From a bacterium (GTDB lineage: Bacteria > UBP14 > UBA6098 > JAFGQG01): a DNA stretch of 17,528 bases. The notes under the pieces are model-generated. The model was not told where the DNA came from. It searched no databases and was given only the letters and a program-made list of their open reading frames with translations. A program made the translations under genes and the position numbers. The stretch lies in assembly GCA_016930435.1 (NCBI GenBank), contig JAFGGQ010000004.1, positions 1-17,528 of the forward strand. Reading direction: 5' to 3'. Positions 1 through 8,220 of this stretch are shown in pieces; positions within the stretch are counted from its first letter, which is position 1; every line of letters starts with the position of its first letter.

Positions 1-1
1 C

Positions 2-427
2 GGGGAGTATATAGCCCGGGCAATTTCTGTGTTGGGTTTTGGCTTGGTTCGCGGTTCCACGACAAGCGGTGCACGTAGAGCATTGAGGAATATGGTTAAC
101 CAATTAAAACAAGGCGCGATTATAGCCATTACTCCGGATGGCCCAAGGGGTCCCCGTTATCAAGCTCAAACCGGAGTTGCCTACCTGGCCGCAAAAGCAA
201 ATGTCCCTGTAATTCCTGCATCCAACTCAGCAAGTTCAAGGATACATCTTACTTCCTGGGACCGCTTCCTTATCCCGCTACCTTTTTCCAGGATTAAATT
301 AATCATTGGGCCGCCTATATATCCCCAGGGAGTTAGCTCTTCAGCGATCGCATCTTTGCGTGATCGGATTGAATCAGAACTGAACCTGTTGACCCGGGAA
401 GCGGACCGGAGTATTGTTAACTTATAA
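2..427 (+). CDS. DUF374-type lysophospholipid acyltransferase family protein, 3' part of gene
   Basis: The reading frame is open from base 2, so the N-terminus lies outside the window; the GTG at 29 is internal, not the start. The residues before it (DGEYIAR-like) and after it fit the DUF374 branch of the LPLAT superfamily. Visible marks are an RGST motif near the fragment start, ITPDGPRGPR in the middle, the hydrophobic stretch NVPVIPAS, then SWDRFLIPLPFSR and IIGPPIY. The upstream HX4D catalytic motif expected of the superfamily would lie in the missing part. Relatives act at the inner membrane and transfer acyl chains to lysophospholipid or lipid A-type acceptors; the substrate here cannot be told. 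The stop TAA overlaps the ATG of the cyclase gene by one base (TAATG), so the two are probably translationally coupled. Family assignment is firm, the reaction is inferred. Confidence 0.85.
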   Translation, partial: GEYIARAISVLGFGLVRGSTTSGARRALRNMVNQLKQGAIIAITPDGPRGPRYQAQTGVAYLAAKANVPVIPASNSASSRIHLTSWDRFLIPLPFSRIKLIIGPPIYPQGVSSSAIASLRDRIESELNLLTREADRSIVNL

Positions 428-3400
428 TGAAGAATACCAAACGACAATCGCTTTTAAAGCTCTTTCAGACCCGCATACCTAAGAACAAGAAATTAGCGGA
501 AGCACTCTTCTCCATGATTCCCCAAGGCATTCTGGAAAAAATGGTACTCCACCCTGATGAGCTTGAACGAGTTGGTGAACGCCGCGTAGTAACCGCTCTT
601 TTCGCTGATATTAGCGGATTCACAACCCTTTCGGAAACCCTTGAAGCAGAAGAGGTATTAAAGATAGTAAACACGCTCTTCACCAGATTGTTGGGAATAA
701 TTTCCCAATATGAGGGGGTAGTTGATAAGTTCATGGGCGATGCCATGATGGTTCTTTTTGGAGCGCCGAAGGCTCATGAGGATGACCCCCGCAGGGCAGT
801 AGAAGCAGCACTGGATATGCAGAAAGCTGTCAGCGATTTCAGAGTAAAGCCTAAAGGTTCGGATAAACCTTTTAGGATCCGGCTCAGTATTGGCATAAAC
901 ACCGGTTACGTGGTCTCCGGTCTGGTAGGCAGCGATTTGCACAGGGAATATACCATACTCGGCGATGCCGTAAATGTTGCTGCACGCCTGGAAGGGCTGG
1001 CCAATGCCGGTGAAATCATAATAGGCGAAGAGACTTACAAACAGGTACAATCCTATTACTCCGTTCAAGCAAAAGAACCCATTAAACTGAAAGGCAAAAC
1101 CGCATTCCAAAGATGCTACCTTATTGAAGATAAGAAATCAACCATCAACGTACGGATCCATTCCGAACAAAAACCATTGTTTGGGAAAAAACGGATCTTC
1201 GACCGGTTAAAAAAATGCCTTCAAGGACATACTTCCGAACGAATGCTGGTTATTGGAGAAACTGGCTTCGGGAAAACCCTGCTAATAAACCACCTGCTCG
1301 ATGAAGCGGAAAAGGATGATTATCTGGCTTGGGCAGTTAATGCACTCCCCTGGGGTGAAAATCTCCGTTATGGTCTTTTCTCTGATTTACTTAAAAAAAT
1401 ACTGAGTATAGGTGCGAAAAAAATAGGGCTCAAAGCGCTTCGCAAGCTTGTCAGGGACTTGGCTCCTCAGTCCCTTGTCTATTTGCCATTGCTCGGGGAT
1501 CTGGTCTCAATAGCAGTACCTTCCAACGAAATCGTCGATTATATGGATGCAGAACAAAAAGCAAAAGCGCTGGAAGAGCTGGTAGCTAATCTACTTTCAG
1601 GCTTCGCCGAACAAAAACTCACTATGCTTGTACTGGAAGATATTTCCTATATCGATTCCGGGTCATTAAACATTATCAATTTGCTGTGCAGGGATTTTCC
1701 TGGCATTTTGGTACTGACAGCCCGGCCCGAAATTCTGGATAAATGGCAGCCCCCTGCCCATCTGAAAATCCGGCAAATCCCACCACTATCCCGGGAAAAG
1801 ATAATTATTATGCTCCGCCATTTGATTGGTATTAAGCGCATCCCCCGGAAACTGGTGAACTTCATTGTAGAACAAACAAGCGGAAATCCATACTACGCTG
1901 AACAACTTACTAATTACCTATTGCGCAATAATAAGGTTAGCTATGTCGGTAACCGGATATTATTGGGGGATATCGATGACCGGACATTGCCATCCGGTAT
2001 CTTCAATTTGCTGGTGACCCATATCGATGGGATAGAACCCGGCCAGCAAGAGCTGATCCAGCTGATTTCGGTTATAGGCGCTAATGCCCCTTATCAAGTC
2101 CTGATAGAACTTTGCCCACCGGAAACACTTGATAATTATCTACCCGCACTGCTGCAGAATGGAATACTCCTGGAAAACCGTATAGGCAGTGAAACCCGCT
2201 ACAGTTTTCAAAGCCCTCTCTACGGTCAGGCAGCGTATTCGCTTCTGCTTTCGGATACCCAGGTAAAATTGCACAAAAAAGTAGCCAATACCTTCGAGAA
2301 AAGCTATCATAGCGACCTTTATGATTACTATGAGGTACTTTCCTATCATTACCAGAAAGCGAATATTCCCCGTAAGGCTTTTGATTATCTGTATTTGGCA
2401 GCAAACAAGCAAGTAAAACTGTATGCTAATAAAGAAGCCCTGTATTTTTATAAAAAAGCGGAGGAGATCGGGCAGAAACTGCTTGGAACTGAAGAAGTGG
2501 ACCGGCTTTATTTTGAAATATTAGCATCTCAGGGCAGGCTTTTCTGGCTATCCGGAGATACCAACAAAGCCATTGAAAAAAACCGGCAAGCCTCGGAAAT
2601 CGCAAAAAAATTGGATGATATAGCGTTGCTGTCAGATACCCTTAACAATATCGCCCTGCTATATAACGTCAAAGGGGATTATGAAAAATCAATGGAAATC
2701 CACATGAACGCGCTCGCCATCCGGAAAAAACTTAAGGACAACGATAAGATCATGCAGAGCCTTATGAATATAGGTATTCTGCAATCAGACCAGGGAAAAT
2801 TCGATGAGGCTATCATGAACTATAATAAAGCACTTAAAATGAACAAAAATTCTGCTGATTTGAATCCCCTTTGTGCTTCAATTTATTCAAATCTGGGTTT
2901 TGCATACCATAATAAATGCGAGTTGAAGAAAAGCCTGGATTACTATCAAAAAGCCCTGGAAATAGACCGTTCATTAGGAATCCTGCAAGGCCTTGGGATC
3001 AACTACATAAACATTGCTAATGTTTATGATGAGTGGTGCCAGTTCGACAAGATGACCGAGTTCCTTGAAAAAGCCCTAAAGATATTCCAGAGAGTTGGAG
3101 ACGTAAGAGCAAATACCTTAACATTAAATAACTTAGGCGATTTACTTAGAAAACAAGATAAGGTTATTGCAGCTATTAAACTACATAGAAAAGCATTACG
3201 TCTTGCTTGTGAACAAAATGACATCACCAATCAGATCGATGCCAATCGTAATATAGGGCTTGACTATATGGTTCTCAAGAAGCTCGATTTGGCTGCTAAA
3301 TATATGAAGAAATCGGTGCAGTTAGCAGAAGAGAATATTGATCTGGAAGGTCAACTTGAAGGTTATTATGCGCTGCTCGGTTATTATAAAATGACTGCAG

Positions 3401-3495
3401 ATGAAGTACTTTTCAATCGTACTAAAAAGACTATCGAGCGATTGGCGAAGAAGCATAATCCATTATTTCTTAAAAAGATACAGGAATTTGAATAA
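427..3495 (+). CDS. Class III adenylate cyclase fused to P-loop ATPase and TPR repeats
   Basis: 1022-residue, apparently cytoplasmic multidomain protein with no signal peptide or membrane helix. Residues about 52-235 are a class III nucleotide cyclase domain. It has both metal aspartates (D61 in ALFADISGFT, D105 in KFMGDAMM), lysine K101 at the adenine-recognition position, and the transition-state pair N183 and R187 in GDAVNVAARLE. The second base-selecting residue, seven before N183, is T176 rather than Asp, the class IIIb pattern. An AAA/STAND-like ATPase follows: Walker A GETGFGKT at 277-284, Walker B MLVLED at 400-405, then a helical region to about 690. About eight TPR-like repeats fill 690-1010. 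The order resembles soluble adenylyl cyclase, but with one cyclase domain, so it should act as a homodimer. The expected product is cAMP, with the ATPase/TPR part as sensor or scaffold. Start fixed by the TAATG overlap with the acyltransferase gene; no good Shine-Dalgarno at normal distance. Confidence 0.92.
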   Translation: MKNTKRQSLLKLFQTRIPKNKKLAEALFSMIPQGILEKMVLHPDELERVGERRVVTALFADISGFTTLSETLEAEEVLKIVNTLFTRLLGIISQYEGVVDKFMGDAMMVLFGAPKAHEDDPRRAVEAALDMQKAVSDFRVKPKGSDKPFRIRLSIGINTGYVVSGLVGSDLHREYTILGDAVNVAARLEGLANAGEIIIGEETYKQVQSYYSVQAKEPIKLKGKTAFQRCYLIEDKKSTINVRIHSEQKPLFGKKRIFDRLKKCLQGHTSERMLVIGETGFGKTLLINHLLDEAEKDDYLAWAVNALPWGENLRYGLFSDLLKKILSIGAKKIGLKALRKLVRDLAPQSLVYLPLLGDLVSIAVPSNEIVDYMDAEQKAKALEELVANLLSGFAEQKLTMLVLEDISYIDSGSLNIINLLCRDFPGILVLTARPEILDKWQPPAHLKIRQIPPLSREKIIIMLRHLIGIKRIPRKLVNFIVEQTSGNPYYAEQLTNYLLRNNKVSYVGNRILLGDIDDRTLPSGIFNLLVTHIDGIEPGQQELIQLISVIGANAPYQVLIELCPPETLDNYLPALLQNGILLENRIGSETRYSFQSPLYGQAAYSLLLSDTQVKLHKKVANTFEKSYHSDLYDYYEVLSYHYQKANIPRKAFDYLYLAANKQVKLYANKEALYFYKKAEEIGQKLLGTEEVDRLYFEILASQGRLFWLSGDTNKAIEKNRQASEIAKKLDDIALLSDTLNNIALLYNVKGDYEKSMEIHMNALAIRKKLKDNDKIMQSLMNIGILQSDQGKFDEAIMNYNKALKMNKNSADLNPLCASIYSNLGFAYHNKCELKKSLDYYQKALEIDRSLGILQGLGINYINIANVYDEWCQFDKMTEFLEKALKIFQRVGDVRANTLTLNNLGDLLRKQDKVIAAIKLHRKALRLACEQNDITNQIDANRNIGLDYMVLKKLDLAAKYMKKSVQLAEENIDLEGQLEGYYALLGYYKMTADEVLFNRTKKTIERLAKKHNPLFLKKIQEFE

Positions 3496-3538
3496 AACAG
3501 GATAGCCTGATGGGCGTATTTACACTGAAAATAGAAGT

Positions 3539-6500
3539 TTATCGTAACAAGAGCATCTGCCCACCGGCGGTGAATTCTCCGATTTTAACCTGATAAAAAT
3601 AAACTCCGCTTGGCATTATTTTACCATCTGCTCCTATGCCGTCCCAGATCACATTATAACGGCCCGGGCCACCGGGTTTTTTTGTCAGAACCTGGACTTT
3701 TTCACCCCGTATATTGAAAACCGGGAGCTTTAACAGCCCCCCCTGCAGGCTTTTGAATCCATCCTGAGAAAGGTCTATAGTTATAGCGGTTATGCTATTG
3801 AAGGGATTAGGATAATTAGGATAAAGCCAACATCGTGCCGGTAAAAAGACGGGGGGATTTTCACTAACCGAGGTTGGGATACTGATACAGGCCCTTATCA
3901 TCAGATCACCAGCCAAAAACGGACTCCAACCGCCGGCGGCGGTAAAGGAATATGAATTACTGTCCAGCGGCACACCATAGTCCACGCCGATTCCAGGGTA
4001 GCCTGAATGTTCCTCCCGGAAATTAATGACCGCCCAGAAAGTCCCATCCCCCAACACTGGAGGTTCTCTCCCTGGTATCAGATAGCTGGTCCATTCGTAA
4101 GGTGCAGGGCTAACTTCAAAAGGTCCGGCGAGTGCGCTTCCGGGAAGACCGGTGGAATCATCTGCTATGGTCAACTCCACTCCCTGATAATTATTGCTCA
4201 TAAAGTCGATCTGCCTAACCATACACGGATAGAATGGTGGTTCAAAACGGACGGCAAACTTATTCTGGTCCCAGGAGAATGAAACCACATAATAAGCTTC
4301 GGAAGTACTGTCCGAATAACTCAGGCAGGTCATATCCGGAGTTGAACCCACGAAACTGCCATAATAGCCGGATGTATCCCCCATCAGGATTGCTAAATCA
4401 ACTTCGCTGTAACCCTGTAACGCATATTGATACCAGGCATTCATTGTAAGGTCTTCATCCCGGAATAACTCCACTCCGCTATCTTCGAAAGAATAAGCAA
4501 CTCCATTTCGGTAAATAATTAATCCGGATAGTCTCAGCAGGGGAAAACCATCCACTCCTAAATCAGGATCAATCCAGGAGATTTGCAGATCATTTTCATC
4601 CACGGTCTCCACCCGAATGCTTTCCGGTGCTGCAGGAGGGGCGTAAAGAGTAGCTGGTATAGTCAATGTTCCGAAATGATTGGGGTAAGATACTATATTA
4701 TCCAGACCTTGAGGCCACCAACCTTCAAAGGTGTTACCCGTCCCGGTGTGGAATCGTTGCAGGAATGCCCCAAAACCTATCTTTTTTTCCGGGGCGAAAA
4801 GCTGTATCTCATGTCCATTCTTGAAACCCATAGGAATGGAGGCTTCCATCTGAAATCTTCCAGCAATCGTACTGAACCGAAGCGTGATATCATCCAGGGT
4901 ATCCTGATAACCAGCCCATCCTCCTCGGGTCAGTTGACGGAAAATCGAAATCCCACGGTGACCAGACTCGAAATTAAGCCAGAAATTTCCTTCATGCCAA
5001 CGGCTCCCGGAATCCGTCCATCTGCCATCACAATTATCATCGATATATATACCCATTCCTTCTCCAGCTGAGAGTCCATGATCATAAAGGTTCTCTGCAG
5101 CCAGGTAGAGCAGGTCAAGAGAATCGCAATATTTTAAGTAAAGGTAGATAGAACCGGGTCCATTCGGGATACCGTCGTAGCTTCCGAAAACATCCGAGAT
5201 ATCCACCTGGATAGCATCCTCCCATTCATCGGGAGCAAATCCCCCATCCAGTATTGGAGTGATCTCTGCAATGGGTACAATTATTTCGGTGATGATATAT
5301 GAGTCATCCAGGAAACCCATTGCTTCATTGGAAAATTCACTTTCCCCGTCAGGATACCGTGCAGTAATTACATAGTAATAGGTAAAGGTAGGGAAAACTG
5401 CTCTATCGGAGTAGGCGCTGTCCAATGCCCCGGCTTTACCAATAAGATTATAAGGGCCTCCGGGTACTTGCGCCCGGTAAATAAGAATAGTATCTGCTGA
5501 TGTGCCTGGTTCTAAAGGTACCCAGTCGAGTTCGACGGTGGTCAGCAATCCAGCGCTTGCAGCCAGATCCCGGAGAGCAACGCCCACCGGAGTCAATTCG
5601 AAATCTATATCCTCGGTAGTATCCATTTCAAAGACAATGATCTCCGGGTAAACATCGGTGTTATAGCCCCTTTTCTGTGCGGTGACCAGGTATTCACCGG
5701 CTGGAATATATTTAATAAGGTATTTGCCATCTTCATCGGTTAATGCAAAGCGCGGAAAACCGACAGTTTCAACCAATACGCCACTATTATCCGGGTCATC
5801 GGAAAGGTTGACCTGGCCGGAAATAAACCCTCCTCCCAGATTGATCTCCATGCCGTACACCCTTGCTCCGTTTCCGAAAACCCGGTTATGCACCGCTTTG
5901 CCCCCCGCTACCGCGTATTTACCTTCCGCGGAAATATCCACTCCGTTAATGGAGCCCGGCGAAATAGCGGTGAAAAAAGGTACCGGTGAATAGGTTTCAA
6001 ATAGGGCAATATCCGGAGTAGTATTGGCAATATCACCCCAGCTGCCAGCAATACCTATTAATCCATCTGAAGATAGAGCCACATCCGAAATAGCATCTCC
6101 CATTCCTGAGTATGTCCAGCGGGGAACGCCCCCCTCATAGGTGGAAAAACAGGCTACCTCTCCCCCGTATCCGGATTCATAGAATATCAATGAACCAGCC
6201 AGGATAGTAGAGCCGTCATCGGAGATAGCAATTCCCCTGGCCCATGCTGAAGTGCCACCAGTAAAATTGTAGGTCCAGATCAGGGTATAATCCTCGGCAA
6301 CAGAATTCCACTGAAAGGTCCGAAGCATACCGTTGGTTATACTACCCACTACGATCACAGCCTCATCGCCGGAGATATCAGCTGGATATTCGGTATTGAA
6401 AGCCTCGGTACTCCAGATAAGATCGACCGAGATCATGTTTATCAGATAAATCATATTTCGGCAGGTTACCAGTAGTTTGCTCTTACTGGTGGGAATTTTC

Positions 6501-7183
6501 AGGCTAACAAGCCCTCCGCTCTCATAAGGGTCTATTGAATAAATCCAGAGAGGCGATGGGTTTGCAGCAGCGAACAGTATGATATTAATAGTATCCCCGG
6601 AAATAGCGGAAGCAGCCAGATATGCACCATCTGTGGATATATCCACCGGCCCCGCCCGGAAACCGGCACTAACCGGATATTTCCAATAAGGACGCGCAGA
6701 ATCGGTCAGGAATAAATATACCATATCATTTGCCGCTGCTGCCAGACGGTTTCCTTCCTCAGCAATATCCAGATAACCATCCGCGCCTGTTGGATACTCC
6801 CAAATCGTATCAGCATGGTAAAATTGAAACAGGCTGAACCGTTCATCATTGAGATTGAAAGCCATCGCTGTTAGATCACCTTCACCTGTAATTCCAATAT
6901 CCCGGTTCACTATAGCAGCAGCATCAGAAAGCGTCCAGACGAGACTGGCAGCAAAATCCACGGGGGAATACAGCGATGGACGATACTCCTTTCCGATACC
7001 AGCACCGGCATGATTCATTGGAGAATCTTCTTCGCTTTCCGGTTCAGTAATTACTCGGGATTCATATTCTCCGGCGATATGCCTAAATTGGATGTTTTCT
7101 CCTGATTCATCGGGAAAAGCACGGGTAGTGAACATTGATCCAATTATAAGAAGCACAGCTATTAAATCAACCTTGATTATCAT
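3539..7183 (-). CDS. Secreted multidomain protein with beta-propeller, FnIII, CBM9-like and T9SS type A-like sorting domain
   Basis: 1214 residues with an N-terminal signal peptide (hydrophobic LIAVLLIIGSMFT, cleavage near residue 22). Residues about 70-450 form repeated blades of WD40/PQQ type, with recurring phrases like ISDDGSTILAGS and LSSDGLIGIAGS. About 452-530 is a carboxypeptidase-regulatory-like fold (ISGQVNLSDD, then DEDGKYLIKYIPAGEYLV). About 530-625 is an FnIII domain, about 640-840 a CBM9/DOMON-like domain (LDGGFAPDEWEDA, GIYIDDNCDGRW), about 850-945 a second FnIII, and 947-1100 an unassigned beta-rich part. The last 95 residues (YPNPFN, VFNIRGEKV, PSGVYFYQVKIG, ending LLLR) match FlgD-Ig/T9SS type A C-terminal domains. 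It is probably exported and cell-surface attached or released; ligand unknown. Start supported by AGAGGGG just upstream. It converges on the cyclase gene with a 43-base gap. Confidence 0.9.
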   Translation of the reverse strand: MIIKVDLIAVLLIIGSMFTTRAFPDESGENIQFRHIAGEYESRVITEPESEEDSPMNHAGAGIGKEYRPSLYSPVDFAASLVWTLSDAAAIVNRDIGITGEGDLTAMAFNLNDERFSLFQFYHADTIWEYPTGADGYLDIAEEGNRLAAAANDMVYLFLTDSARPYWKYPVSAGFRAGPVDISTDGAYLAASAISGDTINIILFAAANPSPLWIYSIDPYESGGLVSLKIPTSKSKLLVTCRNMIYLINMISVDLIWSTEAFNTEYPADISGDEAVIVVGSITNGMLRTFQWNSVAEDYTLIWTYNFTGGTSAWARGIAISDDGSTILAGSLIFYESGYGGEVACFSTYEGGVPRWTYSGMGDAISDVALSSDGLIGIAGSWGDIANTTPDIALFETYSPVPFFTAISPGSINGVDISAEGKYAVAGGKAVHNRVFGNGARVYGMEINLGGGFISGQVNLSDDPDNSGVLVETVGFPRFALTDEDGKYLIKYIPAGEYLVTAQKRGYNTDVYPEIIVFEMDTTEDIDFELTPVGVALRDLAASAGLLTTVELDWVPLEPGTSADTILIYRAQVPGGPYNLIGKAGALDSAYSDRAVFPTFTYYYVITARYPDGESEFSNEAMGFLDDSYIITEIIVPIAEITPILDGGFAPDEWEDAIQVDISDVFGSYDGIPNGPGSIYLYLKYCDSLDLLYLAAENLYDHGLSAGEGMGIYIDDNCDGRWTDSGSRWHEGNFWLNFESGHRGISIFRQLTRGGWAGYQDTLDDITLRFSTIAGRFQMEASIPMGFKNGHEIQLFAPEKKIGFGAFLQRFHTGTGNTFEGWWPQGLDNIVSYPNHFGTLTIPATLYAPPAAPESIRVETVDENDLQISWIDPDLGVDGFPLLRLSGLIIYRNGVAYSFEDSGVELFRDEDLTMNAWYQYALQGYSEVDLAILMGDTSGYYGSFVGSTPDMTCLSYSDSTSEAYYVVSFSWDQNKFAVRFEPPFYPCMVRQIDFMSNNYQGVELTIADDSTGLPGSALAGPFEVSPAPYEWTSYLIPGREPPVLGDGTFWAVINFREEHSGYPGIGVDYGVPLDSNSYSFTAAGGWSPFLAGDLMIRACISIPTSVSENPPVFLPARCWLYPNYPNPFNSITAITIDLSQDGFKSLQGGLLKLPVFNIRGEKVQVLTKKPGGPGRYNVIWDGIGADGKIMPSGVYFYQVKIGEFTAGGQMLLLR

Positions 7184-7187
7184 GATA

Positions 7188-7194
7188 CCCCTCT
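7188..7194 (-). promoter_or_regulatory. Ribosome binding site of the 1214-residue secreted protein gene
   Basis: On the minus strand AGAGGGG lies four bases before the ATG at 7183, containing the GAGG core. It is one of few clear Shine-Dalgarno sites in the window and fixes this start, which also gives a proper signal peptide. Confidence 0.7.
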
Positions 7195-7359
7195 TTTATT
7201 TTTATTGGCTTAATATTATTCAGTTGAAAAAATTTTTGGGGGATAAATCATACGAAAAATAAACATACCACTTCCCTGGCGCTGAAACCAACGAATGGAT
7301 TTCACAAACCGGAACAAAACCCCATACCGCAGAGGTAATGATATTTTAGAAGGTAAATG

Positions 7360-7563
7360 CTATACTTTCTTGACGTTGGCAGCTTTTAAGCCTTTATCTC
7401 CTTGGATGATTTCAAACTCAACATCATCGCCTGGAGCAAGGGACCGAAAGCCTTCACCGGTCACATCGGAATAGTGAACGAAAATATCTGGTCCCCCTTC
7501 GTCTTGTTTGATGAAGCCATAACCTTTCTTTTCATCAAACCTTTTAACTTTACCTCTTGGCAT
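7360..7563 (-). CDS. Cold-shock domain protein (CspA family)
   Basis: 67 residues, the usual length of a bacterial cold-shock protein and nothing but the domain. RNP1 is KGYGFIKQ at 13-20 and RNP2 is DIFVHYSDV at 26-34, with the aromatic residues (Y15, F17, F28, H30) that stack on single-stranded nucleic acid. The N-terminus MPRGKVKRFDEKKG and the ending VEFEIIQGDKGLKAANVKKV are typical. It should bind single-stranded RNA or DNA as a chaperone in the cytoplasm; whether it is cold-induced cannot be told. It is separated from the kinase gene upstream by 81 bases that contain its own promoter and an AGGAG ribosome site, so it is probably a separate transcription unit. The specific csp paralogue cannot be assigned. 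Confidence 0.97.
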   Translation of the reverse strand: MPRGKVKRFDEKKGYGFIKQDEGGPDIFVHYSDVTGEGFRSLAPGDDVEFEIIQGDKGLKAANVKKV

Positions 7564-7571
7564 AACAAAAA

Positions 7572-7576
7572 CTCCT
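7572..7576 (-). promoter_or_regulatory. Ribosome binding site of the cold-shock gene
   Basis: Minus strand (C)AGGAG with an eight-base spacer before the ATG at 7563; the strongest Shine-Dalgarno match in the window. Confidence 0.85.
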
Positions 7577-7600
7577 GAATTAAAAAATTAAAAAAAACAA

Positions 7601-7633
7601 AATATAATTTGTTCAGAAATGGAATATTGTCAA
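7601..7633 (-). promoter_or_regulatory. Promoter of the cold-shock gene
   Basis: On the minus strand a perfect TTGACA (7628-7633) is followed after 21 bases by TATATT (7601-7606), running into TTG. The spacer is long for sigma70; AATTAT after 18 bases is an alternative -10. The element also resembles the Bacteroidetes -33 TTG / -7 TAnnTTTG arrangement. The start of transcription would fall near 7594, giving a leader of about 30 bases rich in T, with the ribosome site in it. The gene at 11666 has nearly the same element. Confidence 0.6.
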
Positions 7634-7644
7634 GGAAAAATATC

Positions 7645-8217
7645 TTAAAGACCGATCCAGAGGAGTTGAATGATGCCACCTGCAATTAACGGGATTGTTA
7701 TGTTATCATCGATAAAAGAGGGCATCGCTTCGATAATTGTAGCTATACAGCAAGCCATGAGTTTAATATCCAAAGGAAGGTTGGGTACGATCAAAGCAAT
7801 AAGTAAGGAAGTGAGCAGAAATGCCATAGTGCCTTCAACAGTTTTATTGGTGAGAAATTTATGTTTCCCCCACTTTTTTCCTATTAAAGCCGCACTGGTA
7901 TCGGCAAGAACGGTAAAGGACAGGACCAGAATAGCGATATATTTATTAAAAAGCAATACGGTCAAAGTAGCTCCGAGCAGGATATAGGTCGATCCGGCAA
8001 TCTTGGTGTATTCGTGTTTCCGATAGATATCATACATAAATTTTTGCAACCATCTCCAGAATGGGATATGGACTAATCTGACGAGGTCGAAAATAAGGGC
8101 TATTATGGTCAAGGGCAAGATGATCAGTAGGACCGTAGATTTTGGGAGGAAATAATAGCCCAGTGGTATGGCCAGTACCAGGAAATGGATGCTTTTTCGT
8201 TTGATTTCACCGATCAT
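7645..8217 (-). CDS. Diacylglycerol/polyprenol (dolichol/phytol) kinase family membrane protein
   Basis: 190 residues with about six hydrophobic segments. The pattern fits the CTP-dependent lipid kinase family (SEC59/Dgk1/VTE5 relatives). It has E4-IKRKSIH at the start, D106 in VLADTSAALIGKKWGK, the KTVEGT motif at 125-130, E163 in the last third and DDNITIP at 170-176 near the C-terminus. Members phosphorylate a membrane alcohol such as polyprenol, dolichol, phytol or diacylglycerol, using CTP in characterised eukaryotic cases. The bacterial substrate here is unknown; undecaprenol or diacylglycerol recycling is plausible. It is the last gene of the five-gene operon, starting three bases after the TAG of TPR protein B (TAG-ATT-ATG) without a Shine-Dalgarno site, so translation is probably coupled. 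A phosphatidate cytidylyltransferase relative is the main alternative. Confidence 0.85.
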   Translation of the reverse strand: MIGEIKRKSIHFLVLAIPLGYYFLPKSTVLLIILPLTIIALIFDLVRLVHIPFWRWLQKFMYDIYRKHEYTKIAGSTYILLGATLTVLLFNKYIAILVLSFTVLADTSAALIGKKWGKHKFLTNKTVEGTMAFLLTSLLIALIVPNLPLDIKLMACCIATIIEAMPSFIDDNITIPLIAGGIIQLLWIGL

Positions 8218-8220
8218 AAT

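Noticed and set aside
3496-3538. Terminator between the convergent cyclase and secreted protein genes
   Set aside because: Only a three-pair GCC/GGC stem is visible, with no T-run.
4583-5071. 162-codon open frame on the plus strand
   Set aside because: It lies wholly opposite the CBM9-like part of the secreted protein gene, has no ribosome site and its translation has no domain-like pattern; the minus-strand frame is clearly coding.
7461-7685. 74-codon minus-strand frame bridging the kinase and cold-shock genes
   Set aside because: It overlaps both genes in another frame and covers the cold-shock promoter; no ribosome site or family match.
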